A stretch of 64,000 nt of DNA from Verrucomicrobiota bacterium. GTDB lineage: Bacteria > Verrucomicrobiota > Verrucomicrobiia > Opitutales > Opitutaceae. The stretch covers positions 1 to 64,000 of the forward strand of contig JACRKC010000060.1 of assembly GCA_016235555.1 (NCBI GenBank), given 5' to 3'. The position numbers and the translations under genes are program-made. Shown here in pieces: positions 41,496-48,829 of this stretch; positions within the stretch are counted from its first letter, which is position 1; each line of letters opens with the position of its first letter. The notes beneath the pieces were generated by a model. It had not been told where the DNA came from. It worked only from the letters and a program-made list of their open reading frames with translations, and ran no database searches.

Positions 41496-42848
41496 CTATG
41501 GCTTCGCCAGCAGATCGAGCGCGGCGGCGCTCAGGGCGGTGATGCCGGTCTTGATCGTCGGCTCGGGCACGGGGGCGAATTTGCTGGAGTGCAGCGACGG
41601 CAGCGCGACGCCGGTGCGCTGGCTTGTGGCGACTCTGGCCGGATCGACCGCGCCGAGCCGGAACAGGCAGATCGGCACCTTTTCGACGGTGAGGCCGAAC
41701 TGGCTGAAATCCTCGCCCCCCATCTCCGGGTCGATGGTGCGGACGTGCTCCTCGCCGAGCCATCCGGCGATCGCGGCGCGCACCCGGCGGGTCAGCGTGG
41801 GATCGTTGTAAGTGGCCGGCGTGAACTGATCCTCGGTCACGGCCACGACCGGCAGGCGATCGTCGGGCAGACCGGCGGCGATCGCCTCGCCGCGGCAGAT
41901 GCGCTTGATGGCCTCGATCGTGTGCGCGCGCACGGCGGGTGAGTAGGAGCGGAGCGTGAGCTGGAGTTTCACCTCGTCGGGGATGATGTTGTGCTTCGTG
42001 CCGCCGTGGATGGAGCCGACGGTGACGACGGCGGGATCGACGGGGCGGGTCTCGCGGCTGACGATGGTCTGCACCGCGAGCACGATGCGCGCGGCGAGCA
42101 CGATGGGATCCTTGGTGGTGTGCGGATAGGCGCCGTGGCCGCCGACGCCGCGCACGGTGATGTCGACCGAGTCGACGTTGGCCATGATGTAGCCCTCGAG
42201 GAGGCCGACGGTGCCGGCGGGCAGGGTCGCACTGTCGTGCAGCGCGAGCACGCAGTCGGGTTTCGGGAATTTCCGGTAGAGTCCGGCCGTGAGCATGGCG
42301 CGCGCGCCGACGCCGATTTCCTCCGCGGGCTGGCCGAGGAGCACGAGCGTGCCCGACCAGTGCCCGCGGAGCGCCGCGAGCGCGCGGCCGGTGCCGACGA
42401 GGCAGGTCATGTGGATGTCGTGACCGCAGGCCTGCATGACGGGCACTTCGCGGCCGGAGAGATCCTTCGCGCGCGTCTGGCTCGCGTAAGGCAGGCCGGT
42501 TTCCTCGAGCACGGGCAGGCCATCGAGATCGCTGCGGAGGCAGACGACGGGGCCGGACCCATTCCGGAGGACGGCGACGATCCCGGTGCCGCCGAATTTC
42601 TCCGTGACATCATAGCCCGCGGCACGAAGTTCGCCGGCGACTTTGGCCGCGGAACGCTCTTCCATGAGCGAAAGCTCGGGGTGGGCGTGGAGATCCTTGT
42701 AGAACGCGTCGAGCAGCGGGTAGTCGGCGGCGACTTTGGCGGCGAGGGCGGACTTGAGCGCCGGGTCGGCGGCGAAGAGCCCGTGCCACGGGCTGAGGGC
42801 CAGCGGCGCGGCGAGACAGGCAAGCGGGAGGAGTCTGCGGAGGGTCAT
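41496..42848 (-). CDS. M20D-family amidohydrolase
   Basis: A 450-aa protein. A signal peptide (about 1-26) is followed by an M20D peptidase fold: HPELSLMEERSA, SDLDGLPVLEETGLPYAS, the metal-site ACGHDIHMT, GQPAEEIGVGARAML with the catalytic Glu, and GGEDFSQF near the end. The dimerisation insert VRGVGGHGAYPHTTKDPI is intact. Relatives hydrolyse N-acyl amino acids, hippurate or indole conjugates. It is exported here. There is no obvious operon partner. Confidence 0.9.
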   Translation of the reverse strand: MTLRRLLPLACLAAPLALSPWHGLFAADPALKSALAAKVAADYPLLDAFYKDLHAHPELSLMEERSAAKVAGELRAAGYDVTEKFGGTGIVAVLRNGSGPVVCLRSDLDGLPVLEETGLPYASQTRAKDLSGREVPVMQACGHDIHMTCLVGTGRALAALRGHWSGTLVLLGQPAEEIGVGARAMLTAGLYRKFPKPDCVLALHDSATLPAGTVGLLEGYIMANVDSVDITVRGVGGHGAYPHTTKDPIVLAARIVLAVQTIVSRETRPVDPAVVTVGSIHGGTKHNIIPDEVKLQLTLRSYSPAVRAHTIEAIKRICRGEAIAAGLPDDRLPVVAVTEDQFTPATYNDPTLTRRVRAAIAGWLGEEHVRTIDPEMGGEDFSQFGLTVEKVPICLFRLGAVDPARVATSQRTGVALPSLHSSKFAPVPEPTIKTGITALSAAALDLLAKP

Positions 42849-42923
42849 TTCGGTGCGAGTTTGAAGATCAGGCCGTCGAGAAACGCGTTGGTGGGGAGTT
42901 GTCGGGGCGGGCGGCCGGCCGGT

Positions 42924-44057
42924 TCATGTGGCCAGGGGGATCACCGCGTTCCACGTGCGTGTGGCGTCCTTGAGATCCTGGCCGAGGCCCTCGGCCGTCG
43001 CGCAGAAAAGGTGCGTGGGGCGGCCGTTTTCGATGAGGAGCTGCGGGCGTTCGAGGAACGCCTGCTGGCGCGTGACGCCATCGCTCCAGCGCAACCTGCG
43101 GCTGTAGGCGAGGGTGGCGCGGTCGAAATCCCACGTGATGCCGTCGGCGCTCGTGACGTGGACGCCCGAGAATTTCTCGCCGCAGATGTCGCCGGTCATA
43201 TCCTTCATGAGCGCATGCACGCGGCCGTCCTCGTGCCAGAGAAACGGATCCTCGACGTGCGCGGGCCGGCCGCGGAAGAGCCACGGCGCGGGCTGGCGTT
43301 GCCACGGGCCGGTGAGATGCCGGGCGTGGGCGACGCCGACCTGGAGGTTGCCGAGGTTTTCGCGGCGCGATTTGTAGGCGAGCAGGAACGAGCCGTCGGG
43401 CAGCGGGCAGAGCGAGGGGTTGGTGGTCGCGATCGAATCCCATTCGCCGGGCCGGGGTTCGAGGAGCGGGCGGTCGAGGCGTTGCCACGGACCGTGCACG
43501 CTTTTGCTCGTGGCGAGGCCGATGCGCTTGCGCGCCCACGTCGCGAGGTAGCGCGGCGAGCGCCACACCTCGGGGTGCGACGCGTCGGGGGCGGGACCGT
43601 CGTAGGTCGTGCCCATGTAGAGCAGGAGGTAGGTGTCGCCGACTTGGCGGATGTGGGGATTGTGCGTGCTGCGGGCGTCGAAGAAATCGCCGCCGCGCGG
43701 CGGCAGCGCGACCTCGGCGAAGCGATACGGCCCGACCGGCGTGGCCGACTCGGCGCGCACGATCTCGGAGAGGAACAGCCAGTGCGGGTGAAACACGACG
43801 GACTTCGGCACGCGCGAGGCGAAGAGATGATATTTCCCGTCTTCGCCGCGGATGGGCGCGCCGCACCAGACCCAGTGGCCGGGCAGTTCGAAGCCGCCGC
43901 CGACCACGGCGGGCTGGAGGCGGGAGATGAAACTGCGCGAGGCGGCGCGGTCTGCGCCGGCGAGGCGGCCGAGCAGCGGGACGGTGACGGCGGCGTGGCC
44001 GAGCGCGGCGAGAAAGCGGCGGCGGGGCAGGGCGGCGGAGTCCGATGGGGCTGGCAT
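42924..44057 (-). CDS. Tat-exported GH43/GH117-like beta-propeller protein
   Basis: A 377-aa protein. A Tat signal (PRRRFLAALGHAAVTVP) begins it. The rest has the repeated strand pattern of five-bladed propeller glycosidases (GKYHLFASRVP, GDTYLLLYMGTTYDGP, GPWQRLDRPLLEPRPGEWDS, HVEDPFLWHEDGRVHALMKDM). The HVEDPFLW segment is where families 43/62/117 hold a catalytic or calcium residue. The substrate is unknown; plant or algal polysaccharides are likely in this kind of organism. It is upstream of a pair of M20 genes only by position. A palindrome at 44196 lies before it. Confidence 0.7.
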   Translation of the reverse strand: MPAPSDSAALPRRRFLAALGHAAVTVPLLGRLAGADRAASRSFISRLQPAVVGGGFELPGHWVWCGAPIRGEDGKYHLFASRVPKSVVFHPHWLFLSEIVRAESATPVGPYRFAEVALPPRGGDFFDARSTHNPHIRQVGDTYLLLYMGTTYDGPAPDASHPEVWRSPRYLATWARKRIGLATSKSVHGPWQRLDRPLLEPRPGEWDSIATTNPSLCPLPDGSFLLAYKSRRENLGNLQVGVAHARHLTGPWQRQPAPWLFRGRPAHVEDPFLWHEDGRVHALMKDMTGDICGEKFSGVHVTSADGITWDFDRATLAYSRRLRWSDGVTRQQAFLERPQLLIENGRPTHLFCATAEGLGQDLKDATRTWNAVIPLAT

Positions 44058-44195
44058 GAGGCGGGGTGTCGCCGGTCACATTGTGGAGCGCGGACGGGCG
44101 GGCGAAGCAATTCCGGCGGGAGAGGCGGCCCGTTTCAACACCGAGCGCCAGAAGTCGCAACGTGGTGGCGCGGCGGGCGGTGGCACGTCCGGGGC

Positions 44196-44220
44196 GTTTG
44201 TCATCCATTAGATGACAAAC
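44196..44220. repeat. 5-nt-loop palindrome with 7-bp flanking direct repeat
   Basis: Perfect 10-bp GTTTGTCATC arms around CATTA. Exactly identical CCGGGGC sequences flank it on both sides (44189-44195 and 44221-44227), which looks like a target duplication left by insertion. The 214-bp gap has no gene. Confidence 0.85.
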
Positions 44221-44271
44221 CCGGGGCGGGCTTCTCACGCCGGCCGCTGCGCCGGAAGGCGCGGCGCGGGT

Positions 44272-45369
44272 TCAGTCGAGCGTGAGGCGGCGATCCTGGC
44301 GAATCGTCCACGCGCGTTGGCGGGAGCCGTCGGTGAAGGGCGTGGAAAATTCGTAGCCCTCGGGCGTGGGCTGGAAACGCGGCGGCAGGGCGCCGGTGGG
44401 CGCGGTCCAGTTGACCTCGGCGAGCGACGCGGCCCAGCGTCTGTGCGCCCGCTGGAAATCCAACTGCGCGTAGTAGAAATCGAGCGCGAGGGCGCGGGCG
44501 GCACGGCCGGGTTCGGGCGGGACGGCGGCGGGCTGCGGCGTCGGCGCGCGCGTGAACAACACGCGGCCCCACATCTCGGGGCGGTGCATGTCGATCACGC
44601 CTTGCGGCGACCAGACCCAGTTGTCCTCGGGCGTTTTTGGCACTTTCTCGTAACGGCCGCCGGTCGTGGTGATCTGCCACTCGACGCGCGAAAAGTTGAT
44701 GCGCCACACGGCGCCGTCCGCGGGTGCGCGCGGGGCGGCGGTGGCGAGCGTCGCGGGCGGCGCGAAAGCAGTCCACGGAAACGCGAGTTCGAGCGTCCAG
44801 CCGGTGTCGGTGTCGCGCGGATCGTTGAGCGTGCCGCGGAGGTGGACCGCGGACTTGAGGCCGGGGATGGCCCAGTCGTTGCGCGCCTTGCCGCCGTCGA
44901 TGTAGGGCCTCGGCAGAAAGAGATCCCAGCCGGTGTTGAGAGCGTTGAGCTCGAATTCGTAGTAGGCGTGGGTGTCGCCGTCGGGGTCGACGAAGACTTC
45001 GAAGTCGGGATCGTTGAAAATCACGGCGTCGTGCTCGGTGAGTTTGCCCCAGAGGTGTGGCTCCTCGAGTTCGGCGGCGATGTAGAGATAGGTGTCGTCC
45101 CAGAGGATTTTCGCGTGCGTGCGGAAGCGCGGGCGCGGCTTCGCGTCGCCCTCGATGTCGGCGAAGTCGGTCGTCCACGGCGCCGCGGCCCACGCGGGAT
45201 CGTCGAGCTTGCCGTCGATGACGATCGGAGTGGCGGTGTGGCGGGCGACGTAATCGTGCGGCGTGATTCGCGCCATGCGCTCGCGCCACGCGGAGAGAAA
45301 TTTCGGAGCGTCGGCGGCGGGCAGCGCGGCAGCGCTCGCGAGGGCGAAGAGGGCGAAGGTGATTTTCAC
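44272..45369 (-). CDS. CBM9-like exported protein
   Basis: A 365-aa protein. A signal peptide (about 1-18) precedes a family-9 carbohydrate-binding-like domain (about 45-250): PIVIDGKLDDPAWAAAPW, then HAKILWDDTYLYIAAELEEPHLWG and YYEFELNALNTGWDLFLP. The rest includes WRINFSRVEW, which is typical of the stand-alone proteins of this type in Verrucomicrobiota. It starts with GTG at 45369, which overlaps a TGA that ends a residual copy of the dehydrogenase gene's 3' end. It binds sugars or organises a polymer; no catalytic residues are evident. Confidence 0.78.
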   Translation of the reverse strand: MKITFALFALASAAALPAADAPKFLSAWRERMARITPHDYVARHTATPIVIDGKLDDPAWAAAPWTTDFADIEGDAKPRPRFRTHAKILWDDTYLYIAAELEEPHLWGKLTEHDAVIFNDPDFEVFVDPDGDTHAYYEFELNALNTGWDLFLPRPYIDGGKARNDWAIPGLKSAVHLRGTLNDPRDTDTGWTLELAFPWTAFAPPATLATAAPRAPADGAVWRINFSRVEWQITTTGGRYEKVPKTPEDNWVWSPQGVIDMHRPEMWGRVLFTRAPTPQPAAVPPEPGRAARALALDFYYAQLDFQRAHRRWAASLAEVNWTAPTGALPPRFQPTPEGYEFSTPFTDGSRQRAWTIRQDRRLTLD

Positions 45370-45411
45370 GGGTGGGTGACGGTGAGCTCGAGGATGCGGC
45401 CGGGAGCGGTG
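45367..45411 (-). pseudogene. remnant of the sugar-dehydrogenase gene 3' end
   Basis: On the minus strand it reads APGRILELTVTHP and a stop, matching the end of the dehydrogenase at 45932 (TAPGRILELAVAHR). Twenty bases (AGCTCGAGGATGCGGCCGGG) are identical. Its stop overlaps the GTG start of the CBM9 gene, as would be expected if this was once the true end of the dehydrogenase gene before a toxin-antitoxin cassette came in between. Confidence 0.82.
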
Positions 45412-45414
45412 TGT

Positions 45415-45705
45415 CTAGGTTTCCGGAGCGCCGCGTTTGGCGTGCCAGAAGCGAACGACTTCGACTACCCCGGGCCGCACGCGATATATGATGCGAACGG
45501 GATCGTGAATCAGCTCACGCAAGTCTTCGCGCCCGAACTCCGGCACCATGCGACCGGGGAGCGGAAAGTCGGCCGCTTGTTGCGCACGATCAAGGAGCGC
45601 GTCGCCGAAATTCACGGCGCGGCCTGGCGCATCGTGGGCGATTTCCCGCACGATATCATGCAAATCGCTCCGCGCGCTCGGGGCGATGATCAGCTTTTGA
45701 CCCAT
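45415..45705 (-). CDS. ParE/RelE-family toxin
   Basis: A 96-aa protein with the RelE/ParE fold: LIIAPSARSDLHDIVREIAHDAPGRAVNFGDALLDRAQQAADFPLPGRMVPEF, then LRELIHDPVRIIYRVRPGVVEVVRFWHAKR. It would inhibit translation or DNA gyrase. Its start overlaps the antitoxin's end by 16 bp. Unlike the toxin at 2381, it has no internal stop. It lies between two copies of the 3' end of the sugar dehydrogenase gene. Confidence 0.88.
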   Translation of the reverse strand: MGQKLIIAPSARSDLHDIVREIAHDAPGRAVNFGDALLDRAQQAADFPLPGRMVPEFGREDLRELIHDPVRIIYRVRPGVVEVVRFWHAKRGAPET

Positions 45706-45875
45706 GTGCGAAGCTCGCGGCGGATATCGTCGACGGGAATTCCCTCGCCACGATCCAACTCCGCCAAGCCGTCGCGCACGCCCGCGATGAACTCGATTTC
45801 GCGCGCTACCTCGCGAAGCGAAACGTCAGGTGGCAGACTTTGCAGGATAGTCTGGACGGCTTCGCGAGTGCTCAT
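45690..45875 (-). CDS. antitoxin of the ParE/RelE pair
   Basis: A 61-aa acidic protein: STREAVQTILQSLPPDVSLREVAREIEFIAGVRDGLAELDRGEGIPVDDIRREL. It has the build of the short antitoxins paired with ParE/RelE (an N-terminal DNA-binding helix pair and a C-terminal toxin wrap). It lies 56 bp after the dehydrogenase stop, which matches the 55-bp spacing at the other cassette. It is not in any longer reading frame. Confidence 0.8.
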   Translation of the reverse strand: MSTREAVQTILQSLPPDVSLREVAREIEFIAGVRDGLAELDRGEGIPVDDIRRELRTWVKS

Positions 45876-45931
45876 GCGGAGAAAGTGGTGGTTGATCGAC
45901 CGACGCGCAAGAGCGCTCCTTGGCGTTGGGA

Positions 45932-47647
45932 TCAGCGGTGTGCCACCGCAAGCTCGAGGATGCGGCCGGGCGCGGTGAAGGGCTGGCCGTTTTTCGTGCC
46001 GCGGGAGTATTCGAGGATGAACACGCGGCCGCGGGGCGCGAGGTGCAGGTCGATCGGGCGGCCGAGGGCGGCTAGGATTTGGTGGATGTGCGCTTGATAA
46101 TTGCCGGCGGCGTCGCGCGAGAGCGTGGCGCGCAGCACATCGAAGCCGGCGTCGGGCGCGCCGGGGGCATTGATGAAGTTGCCGAAGCGCGTGAGGAGAA
46201 GCGTGCCTCGCCAGCCGGCGGGAAAATCGTCGCCGAGCCACACGATGCCGGCGGGACTCGAGTGTGGGTCGAAGGTGTAGAGAGGTTTTCCGTTCTTCGC
46301 ATCGAAGCCGCCGTCGGGGCCGAGGTTGGGGATCGGCAACGTGAACGTCATCGCGGGCGGTGGCTCGGGCGTGCGGTCGTAGGCCTTGGTCGTCCAGTCG
46401 GCGTAGCGGTAGGGGAAACCGTAGTGCGCGCCGCGGACGATGAGGTTGAGTTCCTCGGGCGCGTGGGCGTCAGGGCCGTTTTCCGTGGCGAACATCTCGC
46501 CGCGATCGTTCCAACAAAAACCGTAGGCGTTGCGGATGCCGCGCGCGTAGATCTCGGGCAACGGTTTCTCGGCGCGCGGATCGAGGCGCCAGAGGCACGC
46601 GGTGATGGGCGTCTCGCCGCCGCCGGCGAATTTCGCCTCGCGGTCGGAGAAACCGCCATCGGTGCGCGCGCCGTTGCCGACGTAAAGAAAGCCGTCGGGG
46701 CCGAACGCCATGTGCTCGACCGCGTGGATGTAACTCGGGCGGCCGTCGTAGCTGACTTGAAACCACGGGCGCGGAGCGGCGGGAGCGCCGTCGATGATCT
46801 TGGTGGTGCGGTAGATCGTGACGATGCTCTGGGCGGGAAAGGTGGCGGCGTTTTGCTGGTTAGCGCCGAGGTAGAGCCGGCCGTCGCGGTCGAGAGCCAG
46901 CGCGAGGACAAAGAGCGGACCGCCCAGATCGCCGGGGCGTTTTTCGAGGTAGTCGTCGGCGCGGAGAATCTGGCGGATGGCGCCGGACGCGACGTCGAGC
47001 AGCCACACGTCGCCCGTCTCGGCGAGAATGTAGAGAGTGCGGCCGATGCCGTCGCTCGCGAGGCGCACGCCTTTTTGCGGGAGGCGGATGACTTCGCGCA
47101 GCGTGAAACCTGCCGGCGCGGGCGGCAGCGGTGGGTATTCTGAGGCGAGGGCCTGCTTCTCGTAAGTGGGAAACTTGGTTGTGGCGCGGACGCGGCTGAC
47201 CGTGGAGGCGTCGACGTCGCCGCCGGGATTGCCCCAGGCGTTGAGCACGTAGGTGAGGATATTGGCGATGGCCCGATCCTCGAGGACGACGGGTGGCATG
47301 AGGCCGTTGTAGTCGCGGCCGTTGACGGTGATTTTTCCGGAAAGACCCTCGCATACGGCGCGAATGGCGCGGTCGAGATCAGCGGCGAGAAAATCGGATT
47401 TCGCGAGCGGCGGAAACGCACCGGACACACCCTCGCCGTTGCCTTGGTGGCACGGGAGGCAGTGGCGCTCGTAGAGCGCGCGGCCGCGTTCGAGGCGCTC
47501 GGCGGGGATGTCGGCGGCGCGGGCGAGTGCGACCAACCCGAGCGCGGCTCCGCAAAATCCGCGAAGAACAGGACGAACGCGCGCCAGGAGTTTGTAACGT
47601 ATTACGTTACAAACTGGATTGAGGTTCCCGGGGCGATGGGGGTTCAC
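45932..47647 (-). CDS. cytochrome c - PQQ-type sugar dehydrogenase (GSDH-like)
   Basis: A 571-aa protein. A signal peptide of about 45 residues is followed by a c-type haem domain (CLPCHQGNGEGVSGAFPPLAKS) and a six-bladed GSDH/NHL propeller (GPLFVLALALDRDGRLYLGANQ, EHMAFGPDGFLYVGNGAR, NAYGFCWNDRGEMFATENGPD, PHSSPAGIVWLG). It oxidises a sugar in the periplasm, with electrons passing to its own haem. It starts at GTG overlapping the dipeptidase stop (GTGA). A palindrome (47590-47614) lies within its signal-peptide codons, in frame. Confidence 0.87.
   Translation of the reverse strand: MNPHRPGNLNPVCNVIRYKLLARVRPVLRGFCGAALGLVALARAADIPAERLERGRALYERHCLPCHQGNGEGVSGAFPPLAKSDFLAADLDRAIRAVCEGLSGKITVNGRDYNGLMPPVVLEDRAIANILTYVLNAWGNPGGDVDASTVSRVRATTKFPTYEKQALASEYPPLPPAPAGFTLREVIRLPQKGVRLASDGIGRTLYILAETGDVWLLDVASGAIRQILRADDYLEKRPGDLGGPLFVLALALDRDGRLYLGANQQNAATFPAQSIVTIYRTTKIIDGAPAAPRPWFQVSYDGRPSYIHAVEHMAFGPDGFLYVGNGARTDGGFSDREAKFAGGGETPITACLWRLDPRAEKPLPEIYARGIRNAYGFCWNDRGEMFATENGPDAHAPEELNLIVRGAHYGFPYRYADWTTKAYDRTPEPPPAMTFTLPIPNLGPDGGFDAKNGKPLYTFDPHSSPAGIVWLGDDFPAGWRGTLLLTRFGNFINAPGAPDAGFDVLRATLSRDAAGNYQAHIHQILAALGRPIDLHLAPRGRVFILEYSRGTKNGQPFTAPGRILELAVAHR
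47590..47614. repeat. 5-nt-loop palindrome, GTTTGTAACG arms
   Basis: Perfect 10-bp arms around TATTA. It is translated as part of the dehydrogenase N-terminus (VCNVIRYKL). Only the outer half of each arm (GTTTGT) is shared with the TCATC-type palindromes. Confidence 0.85.
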
Positions 47648-48732
47648 GGCAGCGCGGTGCGGAGGAAGCGGAGGAAGTTTTCGGAGAGGATGCCGGCGAT
47701 GTCGGACTCGGCGTAGCCGCGGGCGCGGAGGAGGGCGGGGAGGCGCTGAAGGTCGGCGATGGAGTCGAGGTCCTGCGGGGTTTGCTCGGTGCCGAACGCG
47801 CCGTCGAGATCGGTGCCGAGGCCGACGTGGCGGGCGTTGCCGGCGAGCTGGCAGTAGTGATCGATGTGTTCGACGAGTTTGGTGAGATGGAGATCGGCGG
47901 ACTGCGGGGTGGTTTGGCCGCGGGTCCAGTGAGGGATCATCATCCACGCGTCGAGGCAGACGCCGACCACGCCACCGCGTGACGCGAGCGCGAGAAATTG
48001 CTCGTCGGCGAGCTGGCGCTGATGCGGGACGAGCGTGCGGGCGTTGTGGTGGCTGGCCCAGAGCGGGCCGCGGTAGAGTTCGAGCGCCTGGCGGCAGCAG
48101 TCGTCGCTGAGGTGCGTGAGGTCGAGGATCAGGCCGAGCTCGCCGGCGACGCGGAGGAGCTCGAGACCGCGTGGGGGAAACGGGCCGGTGGTGTTCGTGC
48201 CCTGCGCGTAGACGCCGGGGCCGTAGTGCGCGGGGCCGAGCGCGCGCAGGCCATCGGCGTGGGCGCGCGCCAGGTGGTCGAGGGTGATGAGGGAATCGGC
48301 GCCTTCGAGACTGCGGAGGTAGCCGATGGGGAGGCGGGTGGCGGTGGCGTCGTCGGCGTCGCGCCAGAGTGCCAGGTGGGCCTCGAGGGTGGCGCGGTTG
48401 GTGATGGCGACCATCTCGCCGGACTCTTCCATCGCGCGATACCAGGCGAGTTGGGCCTGGGTCATGGCCCACGCCTGGGCGGGCGAACGCCAGCCGAAGA
48501 CGGGGCTGTAGGCGTCGTGTTCGAGGCGGGCGAGCTGCGTGGCGACGCACACGGCGATGCGGCCGCGGCGCATCTCGGGGAGCGAAACGGTGCCGCGGCC
48601 GCGATCGGGTTTGTCGCGGAGGTGGGCCTCGCGGGAGCGGATCTCGGCGAGCGGGCGCGTGAGGTCGCGGTTCCACTCGATGGCGTTCATCGCGAGGTCG
48701 AGGTGGGCGTCGAAGATCAGCGGGGCGGGCAT
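47644..48732 (-). CDS. M19-family membrane dipeptidase
   Basis: A 362-aa zinc dipeptidase with the metal-binding DAHLD (His10, Asp12) at the start, LDLTHLSDD with the bridging or second-site His, SHHNARTLVPHQR and GLGTDLDGAF near the end. M19 enzymes cleave L-D and D-D dipeptides. There is no signal peptide, so it is likely cytoplasmic. It is coupled to the dehydrogenase by a GTGA overlap and follows the GntP-type permease gene after a 97-bp repeat gap. The start is at the ATG 11 residues inside the longer reading. Confidence 0.88.
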   Translation of the reverse strand: MPAPLIFDAHLDLAMNAIEWNRDLTRPLAEIRSREAHLRDKPDRGRGTVSLPEMRRGRIAVCVATQLARLEHDAYSPVFGWRSPAQAWAMTQAQLAWYRAMEESGEMVAITNRATLEAHLALWRDADDATATRLPIGYLRSLEGADSLITLDHLARAHADGLRALGPAHYGPGVYAQGTNTTGPFPPRGLELLRVAGELGLILDLTHLSDDCCRQALELYRGPLWASHHNARTLVPHQRQLADEQFLALASRGGVVGVCLDAWMMIPHWTRGQTTPQSADLHLTKLVEHIDHYCQLAGNARHVGLGTDLDGAFGTEQTPQDLDSIADLQRLPALLRARGYAESDIAGILSENFLRFLRTALP

Positions 48733-48752
48733 GTCACTGGGGGGCGGAGGGG

Positions 48753-48800
48753 AACCACGAAACACACGAAATACACGAAAATTCTGGCGGCCACAAAAGG
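48753..48800. repeat. single-arm repeat (ACCACGAAACACACGAA)
   Basis: One arm of the family seen as an inverted repeat at 27042-27138, followed by GCCACAAAAGGCACAGAAGG. It lies in the 97-bp gap between the dipeptidase and permease genes. Confidence 0.7.
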
Positions 48801-48829
48801 CACAGAAGGCACGAAAAGAGAAAACGTTC

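Noticed and set aside
45932-48676. a 914-residue fusion of an Arg-rich region with the cytochrome c-sugar dehydrogenase
   Set aside because: The N-terminal third is a shadow of the M19 dipeptidase in another frame; a GTG overlapping the dipeptidase stop gives a proper signal peptide.
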